Shown one piece after another: positions 39,949-48,238 of a DNA stretch of 64,000 bases. The position numbers and the translations under genes are program-made. How positions within the stretch are numbered: position 1 is the stretch's first letter; every line of letters begins with the position of its first letter. The DNA lies in NCBI RefSeq assembly GCF_014647135.1, contig NZ_BMOP01000006.1:124001-188000 (forward strand), read 5' to 3'. The DNA comes from Shewanella xiamenensis (GTDB lineage Bacteria; Pseudomonadota; Gammaproteobacteria; Enterobacterales; Shewanellaceae). The notes beneath the pieces are model-generated. The model ran no database searches. It was not told the origin of the DNA and was given only the letters and a program-made list of their open reading frames with translations.

Positions 39949-41598
39949 ATGACCCAAAAACTCCCTCGCCAAGCCATCGCATCCGAAGAAAGTCTAATGC
40001 GGATTTTCACTGTGCCCGAAGATGCGGAATCCACCTTAAGCATTATCGAGCAGAAGCTTTCCGAGGACTTAGCCGGTTTTTTGGGTGACAGCATTGCCGC
40101 ACTGGAAAAGCCGCTTTCCGAAATCGAAACCGATTTTCAAGCCTTTGAAATTCCAAGCCAGCCGCGTTTTGTCTCCGACTACACCGACGAAATCATGCAG
40201 AATCTGGTGGCGCATTCGGTGCATACGGCGGCGCCCAGTTTTATCGGCCATATGACCTCGGCACTGCCCTATTTCGTGTTGCCACTGTCGAAGATGATGG
40301 TGGGGCTGAATCAAAACTTAGTCAAAATCGAAACATCCAAAGCCTTTACGCCGCTTGAGCGCCAAGTGCTCGGCATGATGCACCATTTGATTTACGCTCA
40401 AGATAATGATTTTTATCGTAATTGGATGCACAGCGCCAACCATTCCCTCGGCGCATTTTGCTCTGGCGGCACAGTGGCTAACATCACCGCCCTGTGGATT
40501 GCCCGCAACCAATTACTCAAGGCCGATGGCGACTTTAAAGGCGTGACCCGCGAAGGCTTAATCAAGGCGCTGCGTCATTATGGCTTCGATGATTTAGCGA
40601 TTCTGGTCTCCGAGCGCGGCCACTACTCCTTAGGTAAGGCCGTAGATCTGCTCGGTATCGGTCGCGACAATATCATCAGCATCCCAACCGATAGCAATAA
40701 CAAAGTCGATGTTGCCAAAATGCGCGAAGTCGCCGCCGAACTGGCGAATAAACGCATTAAAGTCATGGCGATTGTTGGGGTGGCAGGCACTACCGAGACG
40801 GGCAATATCGACCCACTGCGCGAACTTGCGGCATTAGCAAGTGAGCTAAACTGCCACTTCCATGTGGATGCGGCTTGGGGCGGCGCAAGCTTATTATCCA
40901 ATAAATACCGTCACTTGCTCGATGGTATTGAACTCGCAGATTCAGTCACGATCGATGCCCATAAGCAAATGTATGTCCCCATGGGCGCGGGCATGGTGTT
41001 ATTTAAAAATCCTGAGTTTGCCCATGCGATTGCCCACCACGCCGAATATATTCTGCGCCGAGGCTCTAAGGATTTAGGCAGCCAAACGCTCGAAGGCTCA
41101 CGCCCCGGCATGGCGATGTTAGTGCACGCCTGTTTGCAGATTATTGGCCGCGATGGTTACGAAATCCTGATCAATAACAGCCTTGAAAAAGCCCGTTATT
41201 TTGCCGAGCAAATCGACGCACATCCTGACTTTGAGCTAGTCACCGCGCCAGAGCTGTGCCTGCTTACCTATCGTTATGTGCCAGCAAGTGTGCAGGCGGC
41301 GATGCAAGTAGCGATAGAACAAGGCGATAAGACCAAACTCGCTCGCTTTAATGAGCTGCTCGATGGCCTGACCCAATTTATTCAAAAACACCAACGCGAA
41401 CAGGGTAAATCCTTTGTCTCGCGCACCCGCATTCAACCCGCGCGCTACTTCAGACTACCCACTGTGGTGTTTCGCGTCGTATTAGCTAATCCCTTGACTA
41501 GCCATGAGATCCTTAATCAAGTGCTTATCGAGCAAGGCGAAATTGCCGCATTGGATAAAGAGTTCTTACCTGCGCTATTAGCTATGGTCAATGAATAG
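39949..41598 (+). CDS. panP: PLP-dependent aspartate 1-decarboxylase PanP
   Basis: A 549-residue group II decarboxylase resembling glutamate decarboxylase. The cofactor Lys339 is in TIDAHKQMYVPMGAG, and the substrate pocket is in HVDAAWGGAS. CSGGTVANITALW binds the PLP phosphate. The length and N-terminal region (MTQKLPRQAIASEESLMRIF) match the PanP group, which makes beta-alanine for pantothenate and CoA in Vibrio and Shewanella that lack PanD. The assignment is by recalled family resemblance; glutamate decarboxylase is the alternative. It is monocistronic. Confidence 0.85.
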   Translation: MTQKLPRQAIASEESLMRIFTVPEDAESTLSIIEQKLSEDLAGFLGDSIAALEKPLSEIETDFQAFEIPSQPRFVSDYTDEIMQNLVAHSVHTAAPSFIGHMTSALPYFVLPLSKMMVGLNQNLVKIETSKAFTPLERQVLGMMHHLIYAQDNDFYRNWMHSANHSLGAFCSGGTVANITALWIARNQLLKADGDFKGVTREGLIKALRHYGFDDLAILVSERGHYSLGKAVDLLGIGRDNIISIPTDSNNKVDVAKMREVAAELANKRIKVMAIVGVAGTTETGNIDPLRELAALASELNCHFHVDAAWGGASLLSNKYRHLLDGIELADSVTIDAHKQMYVPMGAGMVLFKNPEFAHAIAHHAEYILRRGSKDLGSQTLEGSRPGMAMLVHACLQIIGRDGYEILINNSLEKARYFAEQIDAHPDFELVTAPELCLLTYRYVPASVQAAMQVAIEQGDKTKLARFNELLDGLTQFIQKHQREQGKSFVSRTRIQPARYFRLPTVVFRVVLANPLTSHEILNQVLIEQGEIAALDKEFLPALLAMVNE

Positions 41599-41650
41599 CG
41601 AGTGATTTAGTGTAAGCGTTAAATCTATTTAAAAACAGAATGTTAATCAC

Positions 41651-41682
41651 AAACAGCCGCAAATATTTGTGGCTGTTTTTGT
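41651..41682 (+). terminator. Terminator of panP
   Basis: AAACAGCCGCAAAT and ATTTGTGGCTGTTT pair over 14 bp (one G-T), followed by TTG and TTTG. It lies 55 bases past the panP stop. Confidence 0.75.
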
Positions 41683-41727
41683 TTGCAGAGCTGGGATGAA
41701 AGAAGGTTAGGTTGAAAATATAAGGCT

Positions 41728-41925
41728 TTATCCAAGCACTTCTGATCTCGTTGCGGATACGCCGAATTCCATTGCTTCCGTGACACGCCGTGAAGCCATC
41801 CATGGCGGCTCTGCGATGATATCCATATCATCGAAGGTCACGTCCACAATCGAATTCGGCTTAGCAAATCTCGGTGTAATCTGCGGCAACGTTTGAAAAT
41901 ATAGGAATTTAACTGTGGTACGCAT
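41728..41925 (-). CDS. Small ORF of unknown function, 65 residues
   Basis: Starts at MRTTVKFLYFQTLP with an AAGGG site 8 bases upstream and ends RSEVLG. It has no membrane segment. I recognise no family. The good ribosome site and position just after a small membrane-protein frame suggest a tiny two-gene unit, perhaps a phage or mobile-element remnant. Coding status is unproven. Confidence 0.4.
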   Translation of the reverse strand: MRTTVKFLYFQTLPQITPRFAKPNSIVDVTFDDMDIIAEPPWMASRRVTEAMEFGVSATRSEVLG

Positions 41926-41934
41926 GTTCAACCC

Positions 41935-42054
41935 TTAACCAATTAAACGGCGAACAGACATGACGCGATTAGCGGCATAGACAACACCGACAGCAATCAC
42001 CACTAAAGACAGGTATTTTAAGCATGGTTTTCCCCTTGGGATACGCTGCCTCAC
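41935..42054 (-). CDS. Possible 39-residue single-span membrane protein
   Basis: A frame opening with GTG at 42054 encodes a basic N-terminus (RQRIPRGK), one hydrophobic span (YLSLVVIAVGVVYAA) and a basic tail (RVMSVRRLIG). The stop lies 9 bases ahead of the next small ORF's ATG. An ATG with a good AAGGGG site nearby is in another frame, so the true start is unclear. Confidence 0.3.
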   Translation of the reverse strand: MRQRIPRGKPCLKYLSLVVIAVGVVYAANRVMSVRRLIG

Positions 42055-42068
42055 GGTGGATTAACGTG

Positions 42069-42088
42069 CCAACGCTTCACAGCGTTGG
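42069..42088. repeat. Inverted repeat upstream of the small ORF pair
   Basis: CCAACGCT TCAC AGCGTTGG is a perfect 8-bp stem with a 4-base loop. It lies just upstream of the GTG start of the small membrane ORF. Confidence 0.45.
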
Positions 42089-42123
42089 CTAAGTGCGCTT
42101 ATAGGTATATGGGGATGGGCAGG

Positions 42124-42154
42124 AGAAAAGCGTATCCGTTAACGGGTACGCTTT
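42124..42154 (-). terminator. Terminator of the orphan membrane gene
   Basis: AAAGCGTATCCGTT and AACGGGTACGCTTT pair over 14 bp (one wobble). The minus strand continues with TCTCC. It lies 22 bases past the stop of the 42.2-42.9 kb gene. Confidence 0.6.
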
Positions 42155-42176
42155 ATAAACTATACTTCCTCTAAAA

Positions 42177-42908
42177 TTAATTAATCCCGTAAAGGTCTAA
42201 CTTTGGCAAAATTACATGGCTTTCAGTAGCTACCGAGTTGATTTTTGATATTAAAACCTGAGTTTTCTCTCTGTCATCTATTTGCCTAAACTCGCTAACC
42301 AAGAGCATATAATCCCTATCGGAAGTATAAGGTCTAATTATTTCTAAGCGGCGTTCAATGCCTTTGACAGCCTTTAAATTCACCAATGAAGCAATTAATA
42401 AATCTGTGTATACAACTGAGATGAAAAAATAAACCACCATCATGATGACAATATATTGACCATATTTACGTTTTTTTAATGTTGCACTTTGAATGAAAGA
42501 ATTAATATTTTCATTTATAGAGCTAACATTAGAATTTACTGTTAAGGGTTCTTTTTCTTTAATGATATCTGTACTGGCTGTCGATAGTTTTGTAAGTTTT
42601 CTTTCTGCGAGTTCAAGTTTTCTCCAATTATTTCTGAGAATATAAAAGACAATAAATGGTGAGGATATAATAAATAACAAAATGAAAAGTGAAGGAATAA
42701 AGTAAAGGGAATCCGCGCCAGAACCTACTTGCGCATATAGTCTATCAATATACCCTGAATGTATTGAAGTAGCTAGACGAACAAAAATACCACCTAACCA
42801 GTAAAGCAAGTCTTTTACTGCAACTTCCCACAATCCTGAACCCAAAGCTCCAACTAATAACATGAGCGAAAAGGAAATGAAACCCTTGAAAAATTTATTA
42901 ATCACCAC
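42177..42908 (-). CDS. Orphan membrane protein of unknown function
   Basis: A 243-residue protein with three hydrophobic segments (about 10-38, 68-90, 150-172). A charged, coiled-coil-like stretch (NNWRKLELAERKLTKLSTAS) follows the second and a soluble C-terminal domain the third. No family is recognised. The gene is AT-rich relative to its neighbours and has no operon partner, which suggests horizontal origin. It lies between the small ORF pair and a repeat-bounded noncoding stretch. Confidence 0.65.
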   Translation of the reverse strand: MVINKFFKGFISFSLMLLVGALGSGLWEVAVKDLLYWLGGIFVRLATSIHSGYIDRLYAQVGSGADSLYFIPSLFILLFIISSPFIVFYILRNNWRKLELAERKLTKLSTASTDIIKEKEPLTVNSNVSSINENINSFIQSATLKKRKYGQYIVIMMVVYFFISVVYTDLLIASLVNLKAVKGIERRLEIIRPYTSDRDYMLLVSEFRQIDDREKTQVLISKINSVATESHVILPKLDLYGIN

Positions 42909-43063
42909 AGTTACGATTCCAGAAATAGAATGTTAGTAGATTGATTGTATTGTAACGTGGTTCACGAAATCAATGGGATTAAAACTGAATATGTGGTTTT
43001 AATATTCCCCTTCACCACTTGATTCGTGTTCATATCCTTCATTACATAATCCAGTGGCACCTG

Positions 43064-43640
43064 AAATTTAACGAGACAAATTTAACGAGACACCCATTGT
43101 TAAATTGCTAAAAGTGGTTGTAAGCATTACTCAGTTTGCTTTGCATGACTTGCAAATAACACAAACGCGAAAGGAGTTCACCTCCCCCTCGGAGTTGCCG
43201 CAGGGCGAATAGACAAATTGCGTGAGTCTTGCCATGGTCGTTCGCGTGCATCCTTGCACTTCACAACATTCAGGCATCCTGCCTATCAGATGCCGAGCTA
43301 GCTTTCGCAGGTGCAGGGGCGAATGAAAATCGGTGATTTTCGCGCTTATGAGCGAGAGGTAGGGACTGCCGAACTGGGCGCTTTACATGGATGTAAAGCC
43401 CATCCTTCGGAAGCGATAGCAAATTTGACAATGAGCACAAGGGGTTTTCAACTCCGTTGGGACGGCAAGGACTCTTGTTAAAAAGAGGCAAGAGGGAATT
43501 GCTGTTGATCCCCTCTTGGTCGGGTGTGGGGTGAAGCCCCACGACTTTGACTTTGCTTTTAAATAATTTAACGAAGACAGATTCAACAACAGTTTAACAA
43601 GACTCTCATTGTTAAAATGTCCTAATTGTAAGTAACAGAC
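43064..43640. repeat. Repeat-bounded noncoding element
   Basis: The left edge has a perfect 14-bp tandem repeat AAATTTAACGAGAC (43064-43077, 43078-43091) running into ACACCCATTGTTAAAT. The right edge (43565-43640) has similar AATTTAACGAAGAC and TTTAACAAGACTCTCATTGTTAAAAT. Between them are several hairpins, such as CTTTACAT GG ATGTAAAG (43380-43397) and GTGGGG TGAA GCCCCAC (43525-43541). The short overlapping ORFs inside look spurious. I infer a dispersed Shewanella intergenic repeat or decayed element. Confidence 0.45.
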
Positions 43641-43756
43641 CAGCTGCCATACCAACGGCTTAGCGGAATTCGGGTGCATGATGAAGCCCCGCCACCTCTC
43701 TGTTGGTTTTTACACCACGACAGAGTAATCTAACCAAATCAACAATGGGGTGTTCT

Positions 43757-44221
43757 ATGGACAGAAAATCATTATTGCTAGTTACACTTATCCTGCCTTT
43801 TTCGACCAATGCCGCCGTATACCAATGTGCCGATGGAAAATATCAGGCCGATCCCTGTGATGAAAATAGCCAACCCGTAGATCTCAGCGGCGTCGGTAGC
43901 GTGGTTAAAGGCCCTGATATTACCCATGCAAACGCTGTTACTCACTCAGATAAAAAACAAGAAATTAGCGATTTTATTGATAAACAACGTATTAGCCGTG
44001 AAATCACTAAACTAGAGAACGACCGAAAACTCATTATCGACCAAAGGGATAAACGTATTGTCGAGCTAAGAAACGATAGAAGTTACGCCAATAACAATCT
44101 TGCGGGTGCGACTTGGGAGCAAAGCTTGGCGCAAGAAATGTCGGCTGTGGCGCAGCAAGCAGATACACAGGTTGCGTCTATCGATAGGCAAATAGAACAA
44201 TTACGACTCAAGTTAAAGTAG
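43757..44221 (+). CDS. Periplasmic protein with DUF4124-like N-terminus and coiled coil
   Basis: A 154-residue exported protein. A signal peptide (MDRKSLLLVTLILPFSTNA) is followed by AVYQCADGKYQADPCDENS, which resembles the DUF4124 two-cysteine motif. A long charged helix (about 75-154) with heptad-like pattern follows. The start is the ATG at 43757 with GGGGT five bases upstream; an earlier in-frame start would bury the signal peptide. The role is unknown. Confidence 0.7.
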   Translation: MDRKSLLLVTLILPFSTNAAVYQCADGKYQADPCDENSQPVDLSGVGSVVKGPDITHANAVTHSDKKQEISDFIDKQRISREITKLENDRKLIIDQRDKRIVELRNDRSYANNNLAGATWEQSLAQEMSAVAQQADTQVASIDRQIEQLRLKLK

Positions 44222-44283
44222 ATAAAGTGCAGCTACTCACACTTCCCATACCAAATACATAAGAACCAATACAAGGAATGACG

Positions 44284-44658
44284 ATGTATTTTATTGCGGC
44301 TTTTGGCCTATTGATGCTGTTTTTTAGCCTTGTAATGGTCATCAAGCCTGCGGCTTTCGCTAACGGTATCATTGCATTTAGCGAGCAGCCCTACTTCCAT
44401 ATTGCTGAAGTGGTTAGCCGAATTATTGCGGGTTTGATTTTTATCCAATATTGCGCCGATACCCGATTTCCACAGATCTTTTTGGCGATAGGCATTGTCT
44501 TACTCTGCGTTGGAATAGGCTTGGCATGCACGCCGCCGAGTAAACATCGTAAATTTGCCCTATGGTCAGCCCAAGCGTTTAAGAATCAATTTCGCTTAAT
44601 CGGTGTTGTTTCCGTCCCGCTGTCTTTGCTACTGATTTATGCCGCTGGCGTTGCCTAA
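44284..44658 (+). CDS. Small membrane protein of unknown function
   Basis: A 124-residue protein with four hydrophobic segments. The second ATG (44284) is preferred because the AAGGA site directly abuts the first (44278). No family is recognised with confidence. It lies 62 bases after the DUF4124-like gene and may be cotranscribed with it. Confidence 0.65.
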   Translation: MYFIAAFGLLMLFFSLVMVIKPAAFANGIIAFSEQPYFHIAEVVSRIIAGLIFIQYCADTRFPQIFLAIGIVLLCVGIGLACTPPSKHRKFALWSAQAFKNQFRLIGVVSVPLSLLLIYAAGVA

Positions 44659-44800
44659 AACTCAGTAATAATCCACCCAACTTTCACGACGTTAGCAACC
44701 AAGTGTAAAAGCGCAAGATTCGGGTCGAGTTGCATCCCCTAACCCTTCACTATGTCTCTATCGGCGCATATTGGCCGAGGCAATTAATGGAGACATATCT

Positions 44801-45568
44801 ATGGCAGTGTTACAGGGAAAGGTCGCAATCATTACAGGGGCAAGTTCGGGGATTGGTTATGCCACCGCAAAACGCTTTGCCCGTGAAGGCGCAAAACTGG
44901 TGCTGGGGGCGCGCCGCGGCGCCATATTGGCCTCAATGGTGGATGAGATAATCACCCAAGGCGGTGAAGCAGTTTATCTGGCGGGCGATGTGACTGACGA
45001 GGTGTATGCCAGTGATTTAGTGGCACTTGCTGTTGAGCAGTATGGCGGATTAGATATCGCCTTTAATAATGCCGGTATTAATGGTGAGTTAGGCGTGGAT
45101 TCGGATGCGCTTAGCCGTGCCGAATGGGAAAACACCCTAACAACCAACCTTACCAGTGCATTTTTAGCGGCAAAATATCAATTGCCACAGATGCTTAAAC
45201 GTGGCACAGGGTCGATTATTTTTACATCTTCCTTTGTTGGCTATACCATAGGTTTTCCGCAAACGGCAGCCTATGCGGCGAGTAAAGCGGGGATGATTGG
45301 CTTAACCCAAGCCTTGGCCGTTGAGTACGGCGCGCGCGGGATTAGGGTCAATGCGCTATTGCCAGGCGGCACAGATACGCCGATGGGACGGGAGTTTGCC
45401 AATACCCCAGAGGCCATGGCCTTTGTGAAGAACCTCCATGCCCTCAAGCGCCTCGCAGATCCCGCGGAAATCGCCCAATCCGCGCTATATCTCGCCTCCG
45501 ATGCGGCCAGTTTTACCACAGGGATCGCCTTATTGGTCGATGGTGGTGTGTCCATCTGTAAAACCTAG
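44801..45568 (+). CDS. Short-chain dehydrogenase/reductase
   Basis: A 255-residue NAD(P)-dependent oxidoreductase. The cofactor motif TGASSGIG is at residues 12-19, NNAG follows, the catalytic Ser is in FTSSFVG and Tyr/Lys in YAASK. The start MAVLQGKVAI has GGAG upstream. The substrate cannot be inferred. The stop is 13 bases ahead of the AraC-Ogt gene, so the two probably form an operon. Confidence 0.9.
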   Translation: MAVLQGKVAIITGASSGIGYATAKRFAREGAKLVLGARRGAILASMVDEIITQGGEAVYLAGDVTDEVYASDLVALAVEQYGGLDIAFNNAGINGELGVDSDALSRAEWENTLTTNLTSAFLAAKYQLPQMLKRGTGSIIFTSSFVGYTIGFPQTAAYAASKAGMIGLTQALAVEYGARGIRVNALLPGGTDTPMGREFANTPEAMAFVKNLHALKRLADPAEIAQSALYLASDAASFTTGIALLVDGGVSICKT

Positions 45569-45581
45569 GGAATGGATAACG

Positions 45582-46475
45582 ATGACCCAAGATTACGAGC
45601 GAATTGCACGTGCCATTGACTTTATTCGTCAGCATGTGGGTCATCAACCCTCACTGGCTGAGATTGCGGCGCACGTCCATTTAAGTGAATTCCATTTTCA
45701 ACGGCTCTTTAGTCGCTGGGCGGGGATCACTCCCAAACGTTATTTGCAGGCCTTAACCCTAGAGCGGGCAAAACAATTATTGCAGCAGCCGGCCCACTCG
45801 ACCTTAAGTGCCAGTTATGAGTTAGGCCTGAGCAGTGGCTCGCGTCTATACGATCATTTTGTGCAACTCGAGGCGGTCACCCCCTTTGAATATCGCCAGC
45901 AGGGTTTAGGGATCAGCATTGCCTATGGCTATCATTCCACGCCCTTCGGGTTGGCCTTTATCGCCCAAACGGCCCGGGGCATTTGCCAGTTTGATTTTGT
46001 CGATATGCAGCAAATTCAATTGCCATTAGAACGTTTAAAGCAGAGCTGGAGTCAGGCCACCATTTATGAGGACACAGCGCAAACAGCAAGCTTAATTGAT
46101 CACCTCTTTAGCCAGTACTTTGCTGACACGAGTGCCAAAAAGCTTAGTTCAATAGCATCCAGCACTCAGACTATTCACCAAGGTGAGCCTTCCCCGCTCT
46201 CACTCTGGGTAAAAGGCACTAATTTTCAGCTTAATGTGTGGCGCGCCCTACTGAATTTACCTAAGGGAGAAGTCGCCTCCTACGGTGATATTGCCAAGGC
46301 CATTGGTAAGCCTAAGGCCTCACGCGCGGTCGGTACGGCGATTGGCGCTAATCCGGTGGCATTACTTATCCCCTGCCATCGGGTGCTACGCCAAACTGGT
46401 GAACTTGGCGGTTATCGCTGGGGTGAAACCCGTAAACATGTCATATTGGCAAGGGAAGCGGCCTATAGTGAGTAA
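45582..46475 (+). CDS. AraC-type regulator fused to O6-methylguanine-DNA methyltransferase (Ada-like)
   Basis: A 297-residue fusion. The N-terminal AraC helix-turn-helix pair covers about residues 8-105 (SLAEIAAHVHLSEFHFQRLF). The C-terminal Ogt/MGMT domain has the suicide cysteine Cys265 in PCHRVL, with GTAIGANPVALLIPCHR just before it. The N-terminal zinc phosphotriester-methyl-acceptor domain of E. coli Ada (four Cys) is missing, so it can repair O6-methylguanine but not sense methylphosphotriesters in the Ada manner. It follows an SDR gene by 13 bases. The start MTQDYERIAR is chosen by domain boundary. Confidence 0.92.
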   Translation: MTQDYERIARAIDFIRQHVGHQPSLAEIAAHVHLSEFHFQRLFSRWAGITPKRYLQALTLERAKQLLQQPAHSTLSASYELGLSSGSRLYDHFVQLEAVTPFEYRQQGLGISIAYGYHSTPFGLAFIAQTARGICQFDFVDMQQIQLPLERLKQSWSQATIYEDTAQTASLIDHLFSQYFADTSAKKLSSIASSTQTIHQGEPSPLSLWVKGTNFQLNVWRALLNLPKGEVASYGDIAKAIGKPKASRAVGTAIGANPVALLIPCHRVLRQTGELGGYRWGETRKHVILAREAAYSE

Positions 46476-46552
46476 AACCATTAAACAGAGGTTTGACAGG
46501 CTTTCATGCTCTTAACTGAATTCTTAGCTATTAAATAATAAGGGAGGCAAAC

Positions 46553-47206
46553 ATGCCGACGCATTCCCCATCCCAACAGGGACCTAACCCGAATGATAAA
46601 TCCCCCTTAAAAGGATTTCCTCAGGTGGGTTTTCTGAAGAACTTTATTAGCCGCGACAACATTATCGTCGGCGATTACACCTACTACGATGACCCCGCGG
46701 GGCCCGAAAGATTTGAGTCAAATGTGCTTTATCACTTTGACTTTATTGGCGATAAACTGATTATTGGTAAATTTTGTGCCATTGCAAGGGACGTTAAGTT
46801 CATCATGAATGGCGCCAATCATTCAGTGTCTGGCTTTTCCACTTATCCCTTTTATATCTTCGGTAATGGCTGGGAGAAGGCAACACCTAAGCCAGAAGAC
46901 TTTCCTTTTAAGGGCGATACTTGTGTCGGTCACGATGTTTGGATTGGTTATAACGCCACAATCATGCCTGGGGTGAAGATTGGCCATGGCGCGATTATCG
47001 CAAGCCAATCTGTCGTCACAAAAGATGTGCCGCCCTATGCTGTTGTGGGTGGTAATCCTGCCGCTATTATTAAACTAAGATTCGAGCAAACAGTGATAGA
47101 TAAGCTCGTTGCTATTGCATGGTGGGATTGGCCGATTGAGAAAATCACTCAGCACTTAAGCGCTATCGCTGGCGCAGAACTCACTAAGTTGCAGCTGGCA
47201 GATTAA
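46553..47206 (+). CDS. CatB/Vat-type hexapeptide acetyltransferase
   Basis: A 217-residue left-handed beta-helix acetyltransferase. The N-terminal [10 protein letters not shown] and [18 protein letters not shown] segments and the hexapeptide region [22 protein letters not shown] are typical of xenobiotic acetyltransferases (chloramphenicol type B, streptogramin). The active-site His is in GANHS. A GGGAGG site precedes the ATG. Resistance function in this host is not shown; chromosomal members often have unknown substrates. Confidence 0.88.
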   Translation: MPTHSPSQQGPNPNDKSPLKGFPQVGFLKNFISRDNIIVGDYTYYDDPAGPERFESNVLYHFDFIGDKLIIGKFCAIARDVKFIMNGANHSVSGFSTYPFYIFGNGWEKATPKPEDFPFKGDTCVGHDVWIGYNATIMPGVKIGHGAIIASQSVVTKDVPPYAVVGGNPAAIIKLRFEQTVIDKLVAIAWWDWPIEKITQHLSAIAGAELTKLQLAD

Positions 47207-47360
47207 GCAAGCGAGACCCACAAAACGAGTTACAAGTGAAAAGATGAAACCTTTGCCGATATCAAAGGAATGACTGTTGGCAGTATAGCTAGCGCTTAAC
47301 TCCGGTGAACCCAATGATAAACAAGTAATCATTAATCATCCTGATTAGGATATTGGGCTA

Positions 47361-47390
47361 AAAAATGGACGCAAAATGATGCGTCCATTT
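47361..47390 (-). terminator. Terminator of the repeat lipoprotein gene
   Basis: AAATGGACGCA and TGCGTCCATTT form an 11-bp stem with a 6-base loop. The minus strand continues with TT, giving TTTTT after the stem. It lies 18 bases past the gene's stop. Confidence 0.75.
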
Positions 47391-47407
47391 GCAGTAAGAT
47401 TAGACGG

Positions 47408-47743
47408 TTAATTACGTTTAATTGGGGTCAAACCTTTATTACGACTCTCAATAGCATCGTCTAAGTCAAAGCCTGAATCGCGCCAATTTTTAGCTTCTTC
47501 TGGGGCAAATTTCTGTGCTCCCCACGCCATCGCATCCTTTAGATTAAATCCAGCCTTGTTCCAGTCAGACGCTTGCGCTGCATCAAATCCACTAAGATGC
47601 CACTTTTGAGCAACTTCAGAACTAAAACCTGCCGACTTCCAAGCAGATATTTCATCGGCGGACATTCCAGACCAATCTTTCGGCATAGAACTACAAGCAA
47701 ACAACACCAAACACATCAATAAGCTAGAACTAATTTTCAACAT
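47408..47743 (-). CDS. Small lipoprotein with 13-residue tandem repeats
   Basis: A 111-residue lipoprotein with a lipobox ending at Cys17 (VLFAC). From residue 31 on it is built of repeats with pattern AxxWxxxGFxxxx. Trp falls at 35, 48, 61, 74 and 87, exactly 13 apart, and a sixth unit (DDAIESRNKGLTP) is degenerate. Each unit has a GF or KF three to five residues after Trp. Such W..GF repeats are seen in other small bacterial lipoproteins, but I know no assigned function. Confidence 0.8.
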   Translation of the reverse strand: MLKISSSLLMCLVLFACSSMPKDWSGMSADEISAWKSAGFSSEVAQKWHLSGFDAAQASDWNKAGFNLKDAMAWGAQKFAPEEAKNWRDSGFDLDDAIESRNKGLTPIKRN

Positions 47744-48238
47744 AGCGCCTCCGCAGCGTTTTTCATTAATACGACTTACGATTACTGTTTAACCATCTTC
47801 ATTAGCGATTGCCAATGATTGTAGTAACAACGATTCCCCCCTAAATATCGCTATCGATATCCCAACAGACACGACCTGATTCACTGTTATTTAAGAGGAT
47901 CGATTGGTTGCTCACAGACACATCACTGCAAATGCAGCGTCGAGGAGCTCAACAACTGTCTCGACATCTTACGTATCATTTCCTCTAGCAACTACTTCAT
48001 AGTGCAAATCAGTGAAAATACAACAGAAATTAGCATAATGATGCTCCAACAAAACAGCAATAGCTAGCAATGAGGATAAAGAAAAATTTTTATCTACTAT
48101 ACAGTTAACAGTATTAATCTGGTTACAGAATCCAATCCTCTTTAAAGAAAGTAAACCATCAATAGCACACACAGATCAGCTAACAACCATTTAACTTTTT
48201 TGATAATGAAAAACTTAATATTCCCATTAAATATGGGA
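47744..48238. other. AT-rich spacer, no gene recognised
   Basis: A 495-base stretch. Short frames, including one of 67 codons on the minus strand at 47969-48172, lack ribosome sites and recognisable composition. No hairpin terminator or tRNA is seen. Confidence 0.5.

Noticed and set aside
42060-42092. Integron attC site
   Set aside because: The hairpin lacks clear RYYYAAC and GTTRRRY core sites in the right places, and no integrase or cassette array is present.
43270-43679. Overlapping minus-strand ORFs of 90-98 codons in the repeat-bounded element
   Set aside because: Composition is not protein-like, they overlap each other in different frames and lack ribosome sites; the region reads as repeat and hairpin DNA.
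47969-48172. 67-codon minus-strand ORF
   Set aside because: No ribosome site, no recognisable domain, in an AT-rich spacer.
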